Part shown: positions 57,668 to 64,000 of the stretch, one piece after another
Numbering within the stretch: position 1 is the first letter of the stretch
Layout of the letters: the number at the start of each line of letters is the position of its first letter
Source of the DNA: Luzula sylvatica
Lineage: Eukaryota > Streptophyta > Magnoliopsida > Poales > Juncaceae
Direction of reading: 5' to 3'
Length of the DNA: 64,000 bases
NCBI GenBank assembly: GCA_946800325.1
Contig: OX326961.1
Coordinates: forward strand, 1,466,655 to 1,530,654
Made by a program: the position numbers and the translations under genes
The notes under the pieces: model-generated
Databases searched by the model: none
What the model was told of the DNA's origin: nothing
Seen by the model: only the letters and a program-made list of their open reading frames with translations

Positions 57668-60262
57668 TTAGCTTCTAACAAACCCTAAATTCACACTTTG
57701 TTTTTTTTCCAAAAACCCTAAATTCGTAAGCAAGAAAAACCGCTTAGAAATTTCAAATTCCAAAAACCCCTCTCCATTTCCACCCTCTTCTTCCTTATCC
57801 CCATAATTCCCCAAATCAACCAATTCACAGTTTCGCCCTGAATCAGGGGCATTTTCGTAATTAACCAAACTCTCTTTTTCATCTTCTTTTCTCAACAAAT
57901 CTGATTCTGAATATAAACCCACAAGAGCATTCTGTATATTCAAATCTGAAATCAATCCAATTTTAATAATCGAAGCGTGAATTTGTCTCCTCCAATCAAT
58001 ACCCGCCACGTCACCACACCCTTCTAAAATTCTAGAAAATATAATATAATTCCCCAATATTCCATTTTGTTGCATTTTAGAGAATAATTTCACGGCTTTT
58101 AAATTATTTCCATTTTGTATAAAACCTGAAATCAATAAAGCATACGAATTTTCATTCTTTTTTCTCATTTCATAGAACGATTTTTCAGCATTCGAAATCG
58201 ATCCACATTTATTGAAAAAATTAATGAGAGAATTCCCCACAATTAAATCCGAATTTTCAAATCCAGATTTCAAAACCCTAGAGTGGATCTGATCCCCAAT
58301 TTCCCTCGCTTTTAGATCCGCACAAGCAGTTAGAATTATAGAATAACTAAATTGATCAGGAACAAATCCAGATTTATATTCCTTAAAAAAGAATCCGAGG
58401 GCATTTTGGGAATTTGAATTAATGCAAAAACCAGAAAGAATCACATTGATCAAAACCGAATTAGGCGCGAATTTCGAATCTACATATAATTTCGTGAAAT
58501 CTTCAATTTGCCCACATTTAGCATACATGTTAATAAACGAAGCGATCAAGAAATCCGAGAATACAAATCCCGATTTAAAAACCAAAGCATGGATTTGCTT
58601 TCCTTGATTTAAATTCGCGAGTCCAGTGCAAGCATTTAAGGCTGCAGATACACAATACTCGTCAAGTTTCAACCCAAATTTTCTAAAATTTGTAAAAATC
58701 TCAAGTGTTTTTCTGAATTCACTGCACTGGACGAATCCAGTCATGACAGCTGTCCAGGAAACCAAATCCCGGTTCGGAACCTTCCGAAAGGTTCTATAAG
58801 CACTCTCAATTTCCCCCAATTTGAAATACATCGAAATCAGTGCATTTCCAACCGAAATATATGAGAAATGTGCGGTTTTCAAAGCAAAAGAATGTATCTG
58901 TTCAGAGTCTTCTTTTACCGAGCATAGATTGACTAAATTTACAAAATCGCCCTCCTTTAAATTAGGTTTTAAATAAATAAGCTCTTTTAAAAGGGTTTTG
59001 GATTCTTCTCTATATCCATTTGAATTAAGTGCTGAAATAACCGAAGAATATAAAGATGGATCTGGTTTTTTAACCGAATAAAATAAAATTTTCATGTACT
59101 CTATTTGTCCTGAATTTTTCAGGAGCTTGATTAGTTCAGAAACGAGGTAATTATCGCGGTTTAATCGTAATTTGATTGCATAAACATGGATATTTTTGCA
59201 AACTTGTAAAAGTTTAAGGGCTGAAGCGGAAAATGCAACTATTCTTAGAGTAACTACATCCATCAGTAAACCTATTCGATACATTTCTTTGAAAAGTTTC
59301 AAGCTTTCTAAATGGAATCCATTTTGAACATATCCTGAAATCATCGCATTCCATGCAATTGTGGTTTTGATGGGTATTTCATCGAACACCTTGAGTGCGT
59401 GACTTATATTTCCACATTTGGAATATGAATTGACAAATCCAATTTCTATAAAGGGGTCGAATCCATGACCCGTTTTGATCACTAAACCGTGAATCATGAG
59501 GACGAGTTTCAAGATTCCAGAACCAGCACATGCTTTTAGAATCGAGGAAATTATGAAACCGTTTGGTTTGTGACCATTGTAAAACATTGATTTAAAGATA
59601 TGAAAGGATTCGTCATAAAATCCATAATTCGAAAAACCTGAAATCAAGGTACACCAAGAAATCAAATCCTTGTCAGGCATTTCATCGAACAACTTCTGGC
59701 ACGGGCTAAAGCCCCCAGATTTTGCATACATGTCAAGCAAAACGTTACAGACGACCAAATCGGATTTGTAACCGGATTTTAAAACGTGAGCATGAACCAG
59801 ACTGCCCTTGAATGAATCATTGGATCTTATGCATTTCTTCAAAAGGCGAATGTACAAGCACACTTCAGTATTAGGGAAGATGAAATGGATAGGGCCAAGT
59901 ATTTGAAGAACGTCGGAGATGGACCCACGAACCAAAGAAGGATTCTTCGGCTTTACAGGAAGGGGAAGTGGAGAGGATAGAGAATTGATGAACTGGAGAG
60001 AGCGGTTTTGGGTGGGCTTGATAAGGGATAAGAAGGAGAGAGATCTTAACATAACAATGGGTTGTAAGTAGGTGAAATGGAGATGGGCATTTTCCGAGAG
60101 GAGAGAAGATGAAACGATGAAGAGCCGCCGTAGCTGAGCTTCAGAGATGATGAATGATGATGAAGCTCGACTGACAAGCGGGATCCACATCTTGCCTTGA
60201 CTTCTCGTCTGCAAAAATTCCGGTATTTCAAATCTCGGATGCTCTATCAACAGAGATTTCAA
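57668..60262 (-). CDS. PLS-type pentatricopeptide repeat protein
   Basis: A single open frame of 864 codons. The likelier start is Met71 (60052), which opens an Arg/Ser-rich, acid-poor leader (MLRSLSFLSLIKPTQNRSLQ) typical of a mitochondrial or plastid presequence and gives 794 residues; Met26 (60187) is another option. From about residue 160 to 800 it is a chain of PPR helix pairs alternating P, L and S forms: LLDMYAKSGGFSPCQKLFDE, DLISWCTLISGFSNYGFYDE, AWNAMISGYVQNGFHLESLK, NALISMYFKLGEIESAYRTF, DLVSWTAVMTGFVQCSEFRK and INMYAKCGQIEDF are examples. Such proteins bind single-stranded organelle RNA for editing, splicing or stability. The E and DYW domains are absent. The C-terminal ~75 residues are acidic and Gly/Glu-rich, so if it edits RNA it would need a partner. 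Intronless, as is usual for the family. Confidence 0.93.
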   Translation of the reverse strand: MKSLLIEHPRFEIPEFLQTRSQGKMWIPLVSRASSSFIISEAQLRRLFIVSSSLLSENAHLHFTYLQPIVMLRSLSFLSLIKPTQNRSLQFINSLSSPLPLPVKPKNPSLVRGSISDVLQILGPIHFIFPNTEVCLYIRLLKKCIRSNDSFKGSLVHAHVLKSGYKSDLVVCNVLLDMYAKSGGFSPCQKLFDEMPDKDLISWCTLISGFSNYGFYDESFHIFKSMFYNGHKPNGFIISSILKACAGSGILKLVLMIHGLVIKTGHGFDPFIEIGFVNSYSKCGNISHALKVFDEIPIKTTIAWNAMISGYVQNGFHLESLKLFKEMYRIGLLMDVVTLRIVAFSASALKLLQVCKNIHVYAIKLRLNRDNYLVSELIKLLKNSGQIEYMKILFYSVKKPDPSLYSSVISALNSNGYREESKTLLKELIYLKPNLKEGDFVNLVNLCSVKEDSEQIHSFALKTAHFSYISVGNALISMYFKLGEIESAYRTFRKVPNRDLVSWTAVMTGFVQCSEFRKTLEIFTNFRKFGLKLDEYCVSAALNACTGLANLNQGKQIHALVFKSGFVFSDFLIASFINMYAKCGQIEDFTKLYVDSKFAPNSVLINVILSGFCINSNSQNALGFFFKEYKSGFVPDQFSYSIILTACADLKAREIGDQIHSRVLKSGFENSDLIVGNSLINFFNKCGSISNAEKSFYEMRKKNENSYALLISGFIQNGNNLKAVKLFSKMQQNGILGNYIIFSRILEGCGDVAGIDWRRQIHASIIKIGLISDLNIQNALVGLYSESDLLRKEDEKESLVNYENAPDSGRNCELVDLGNYGDKEEEGGNGEGFLEFEISKRFFLLTNLGFLEKKQSVNLGFVRS

Positions 60263-60371
60263 TTCCCGGGTGTAATAGAAACCGGAATGATTAGAATTAA
60301 GACACTATTTCATGCGTGCCCCTGGAAAATTTCATAATATCATGTTTCGTAGTTAATTAATTTCATATTTC

Positions 60372-61166
60372 TTTTTTTTTTTTTTTTTTTTTTTGAAAAA
60401 CTAAAGAGGCGAAGCCTCTTTTAATATATTAAAGCAAGGTTTAATACATTGGTGCGATTTTACATAATAAATGTAAAAAAGTAGTTTCGTAAAAATAAAT
60501 TATAATTGCAAAAGTAAGATACATGCCGAGAGATGATGCTTTCGACCAACCTTAGACGAACGCAACATCCCTCTGCCCTTGGTTTGCCACGCGAGCTCGG
60601 ATTGTCATCGAACCTGTCACCGTCGCTGTCGCGGCCCGTCGCTCTCGGACTCGCCCCAGACTCGGCCGTCGCTCTCGGCCTCGACCCAGACTCGCCCCAG
60701 ACTCGTCCCAGACTCGCCACAGACTCGGCACCAACCTCGCGATTTTTCGATTTTCCTTTTTCCTTTCCCGCTTTTTCCTTTCGTCGCCCTTTTGCCTCCA
60801 CCCCAAAATGGGCCCGAGTTTATGCTCTTCGAGGAACTCCAAAATCGCCCCAATGGCGGCTGCCAGCCAGCGTCAATATGCCAACTCTTCCCGTCGCCAG
60901 TCGCGGTCGTCCCTTTCCTCCATTTCCTCTCTCCAGTCGTCGCCAGTCGGCAGTCGCTGTCGCCAGGCAGTCGCGGTCGCCAGTCGCCAGCCAGTCTCAG
61001 TCGCCAGCCAGTCGCGATCGCGGTCGCCAGCCAGCGGTCTCAACCAGTCCAGTCGCCCGTCGTCGCCTTCGCACGTTCGCCCATCGTCGCCTTCGCGGTC
61101 CAGCGTTCGTCGCGGTCGTTGCCTTCGCACGTTCGTCCTCGGCGGCGGCTAGGGTTTCGAGCCGCA

Positions 61167-61244
<78 letters not shown>

Positions 61245-61322
61245 AGGGGGTGGAGGCGGCTGCGTCGGTTTGCCTCCACCCCGAGATCGCCCGAAATCGC
61301 CCGGCGGCTAGGGTTTCCTTTT
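60372..61322 (-). mobile_element. Poly(A)-tailed GC-rich retroposon
   Basis: On the minus strand a 951-bp insert starts with a CCTAGCCGCC-rich, GC-rich body containing a (CT)n tract and short GGCGACTGGC/GAGTCTGGGGCGAGTC repeats. It ends in an AT-rich tail segment with the perfect hairpin AAAGAGGCTTCGCCTCTTT and then a ~23-base A tail (T-run at 60373-60395). It is flanked by an exact 20-bp target duplication starting GTTAATTAATTTC (60352-60371 and 61323-61342). These are the marks of target-primed reverse transcription. No reverse transcriptase is encoded, so it depends on a LINE. The overlapping GC-rich ORFs on both strands (60460-61331) are not convincing proteins. Confidence 0.88.
61169..61222. 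repeat. (GA)n microsatellite in the retroposon
   Basis: About 27 uninterrupted GA units on the plus strand within the retroposon body, next to a GGGTTTCGAGCCGC stretch. Confidence 0.95.
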
Positions 61323-61342
61323 GTTAATTAATTTCATATTTC

Positions 61343-62239
61343 ATAATACCTTTTAACACTAGATTGGATTTCACACAATAATTAGAAATAAGGTTTGAAT
61401 ACCTTTAAAACACACCCAAAAATACAACTCATTTCGATGTTCTCATATATGGATATATATAATTGGTCTAATTCAGATAATCATATCAAATTATTAACAA
61501 TTTAATAGTACTTTTTTTTAAAATGTTTCAATCATTGATGACAACATTGAATAAAAATGTCATTAAATCATTTCTTTACCATAAATTGTGAATGAATGGA
61601 GAATAGTAAAGACCAATTTGAATAAAATTCATTTATATCAAAATTAGAATTTACAAAATTTCAATATATTTTTTAGTGAAATTCCCAGAGAATTGTAGTA
61701 ATATAACACAAACACAAAATACTCTACATCATAAATTTACATTCATAAATATAAAAGAGTATGCAAATCAATAACGCACACAAAAACTAGCAAACTTCTA
61801 GAAAAAAATTGTACATTCATTCATTCAATAACGCAAATCAATATTTTTACATTCATTCATCAACACGAGAAAATAAAAATGGAAAACAAATACATGGAAT
61901 CGTAAATCGCAAATAGAACACATTTCACCCTCTACAAACATAATGCACCCGACGAAAACACTCAAAAAAATTATATTGAAACAACTAATAGATCAAATAC
62001 ATACAATAATCAATAGGAAAAAAGAAAGAAATAAAGTAAAAAGTAAGACATGAAGAGAAGAACACAAAAATAAACAAGGAAAAAAGTAAGAAATAGAGAT
62101 AATTGTTAACATACCTTTGATATGGAATATAAATCTTTCTGGTTGAAAAAGAATATTTAAAAATCCCCAGGCTATGATACCTTTAAGAGGAAAAAAAAGA
62201 ATATTTAAAAATCAAAAGAAAAACATTACCTAGATGAAT
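61343..62239. other. AT-rich intergenic DNA
   Basis: No gene or clear element. TTCATTCAATAACGCA-type words recur near 61780 and 61830. Confidence 0.35.
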
Positions 62240-62323
62240 TTACCTGGATGGTGAAATTATGCGAGAAGACCCTCCAGGACCCCTAAAATATTAATGGCCT
62301 GTTGAAAAAGAAAAGGACAATAT

Positions 62324-62358
<35 letters not shown>

Positions 62359-62546
62359 ACTGGATGGTGAAATTATGCAAGAAGACCCTCCACAACCCCT
62401 AAAATATTCATGGCCTGTTGAAAAAGAAAAGGACAATATTAACAAGTTGAGAGAGAGAGAGAAAATTACCTGGATGGTGAAATTATGCAAGACCCTCCAG
62501 AACCCCTACAATATATATTCATGGCTTGTTGAAAATGAAAACATTA
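62240..62546 (-). repeat. Exon-module copies R5, R4, R3
   Basis: Three direct copies (about 62240-62328, 62357-62449, 62466-62546) of a ~85-bp module. On the minus strand each reads CAACAGGCCATGAATATTTT, then a block ending TTTCACCATCCAG/GTAA, so it looks like an exon with acceptor and donor. (GA)n runs separate the copies (62331-62356, 62450-62462). They match the kinase's terminal exon region at 63567-63656. Confidence 0.75.
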
Positions 62547-62547
62547 C

Positions 62548-63254
<707 letters not shown>

Positions 63255-63378
63255 CTAAAACTGAAAATTTCAAATAAACCCTTTCATATGTAAGCAACAA
63301 AAATTTTATACAACTTGAAAAGGCCAAATTTCATATGTAAGGAGAAAAAAAAAGGGAAAATTTATGCAAGAAACACGT

Positions 63379-63455
63379 TACCTGGATAGTGAAGTTATGC
63401 ATGAAGACCCGGCTCGACACGGAAAAAGAAGAAAAAGACAATATTATTAACAAGT
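63379..63455 (-). repeat. Exon-module copy R2
   Basis: A fourth copy of the module (GGATAGTGAAGTTATGCATG on the plus strand), lacking the CCATGAATATT part by deletion. It lies between the RPS3 pseudogene and the kinase end. Confidence 0.6.
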
Positions 63456-63566
63456 TGAATAATATAATAGAGAGAGAGAGAGTACCTTTGATACGGAATT
63501 AGCACGTGAGTAAGCAAAAAAAAAAAAGGAAAAATATATGCAAGGGAAACATTACCTGGATGAACT

Positions 63567-63656
63567 TACCTGGATGGTGAAACTATGCAAGAAGAGCCGG
63601 GTCAACGACACGTGAAATATTCATGGCCTGTTGAAAAAGAAGAAAAAAATGATATT
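63567..63656 (-). repeat. Exon-module copy R1 (contains the kinase's last exon)
   Basis: The same module as at 62240-62546, here joined to the kinase. A change after CATGAATATTTC (ACGTGTCGTTGA in place of AGGGGTTGTGG) creates the in-frame stop used by the kinase model; the other copies stay open through ISPS to the donor. Confidence 0.7.
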
Positions 63657-64000
63657 AAAAACAAATTAAATAATAGAATGATAGAGAGAGAGAGAGACTC
63701 ACGTAAAGCCTGGGAGAGTGTGATACGTCGGGTGGGGTCGGGATGGAGGAGGCGCTGCACGAGATTCTTGGCTGAAGGAGGAACAAGGCGCCATGCAAAG
63801 TCGCTATAATTGGGCCCTCGAGACAAGTCTGGCCTCCAAGTATCGATATCGGACAAATCGGGTGGCAGTGGGAAAGGGAATTTCTTGACAAGGAGGAAAT
63901 GGGCAATCACTCCGATGCTCCAAACATCTGATTCAAATCCTGCGCGCCCATCAAAAACCTCGGGGGCAACATAGCCTGGGGATCCAGCTCTAGACTGCAA
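63602..64000 (-). CDS. Ser/Thr protein kinase, C-terminal part (runs off the window)
   Basis: The exon from the right edge to 63703 encodes the activation-segment end and lower C-lobe of a kinase: SRAGSPGYVAPEVF (APE motif), GFESDVWSIGVIAHFLLV (subdomain IX Asp), SAKNLVQRLLHPDPTRRITL (subdomain XI Arg). Donor TTTAC/GTGAGT at 63703 and acceptor CAACAG before 63627 give a last exon 63627-63602 coding RHEYFTCR then stop. The 75-bp intron is a multiple of three and open, so retention would insert 25 residues without breaking the frame. The GSPGYVAPEV and DVWSIGVI forms are typical of calcium/calmodulin-dependent-like plant kinases, but the subfamily cannot be set without the N-terminal part. The last exon is one of five related module copies. 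Confidence 0.85.
   Translation of the reverse strand: MQSRAGSPGYVAPEVFDGRAGFESDVWSIGVIAHFLLVKKFPFPLPPDLSDIDTWRPDLSRGPNYSDFAWRLVPPSAKNLVQRLLHPDPTRRITLSQALRESLSLSIILLFNLFLISFFSSFSTGHEYFTCR

Noticed and set aside
58422..58607. Plus-strand ORF within the PPR gene
   Set aside because: Shadow of the 864-codon minus-strand frame.
60460..61331. Long overlapping Arg/Ser/Pro-rich open frames on both strands
   Set aside because: They follow from GC-rich simple repeats inside the retroposon; no start context, domain or conserved composition.

Overview
This is plant nuclear DNA, most likely from a eudicot. It is AT-rich, with genes carrying many short introns, plant-only protein families (an FCS-like zinc finger protein, a group 3 sulfate transporter, a PLS-type pentatricopeptide repeat protein), a Ty1/copia element whose primer site matches initiator tRNA-Met, and many plant-type MITEs. 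The species cannot be told from the sequence.

Layout. 1-4.45 kb is a copia element broken by a nested copia insertion and then rearranged by an inversion. 6.9-13.4 kb is a transposon cluster: a hAT element with a perfect 8-bp target duplication, a PIF/Harbinger-like element, a hAT MITE holding a solo copia LTR, a GATC-rich minisatellite and a second hAT-like element. 13.6-16.1 kb holds exon-like pieces of an unrecognised gene running into a 39-bp minisatellite. 16.4-20.4 kb (minus strand) is a decayed and rearranged copy of a large BEACH-domain gene (SPIRRIG type). 21-33.5 kb and 39.4-53 kb are AT-rich intergenic DNA with SINE-like, Helitron-like and MITE remnants and microsatellites.

Five genes look intact or partly intact: an FLZ protein (34.6-35.5 kb, +), a CHY/RING E3 ligase of RZFP34/CHYR1 type with ten exons (37.7-39.4 kb, -), a SULTR3;5-like sulfate transporter with twelve exons (53.5-57.2 kb, +), a single-exon PPR protein (57.7-60.3 kb, -) that converges on the transporter, and the 3' end of a Ser/Thr kinase at the right edge (63.6-64.0 kb, -). 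Between the PPR gene and the kinase lie a poly(A)-tailed GC-rich retroposon with a 20-bp target duplication, and a ribosomal protein S3 pseudogene bracketed by five copies of a module that contains the kinase's last exon.

The genes do not form a pathway or operon. Each is an independent plant locus. I found no convincing new multi-gene system. The most unusual structures are the scrambled BEACH pseudogene, the kinase-exon/RPS3 array, the inverted nested copia and the composite retroposon. Exon boundaries were placed by hand from splice signals and reading phase, and family names rest on remembered family features, not on a database search.
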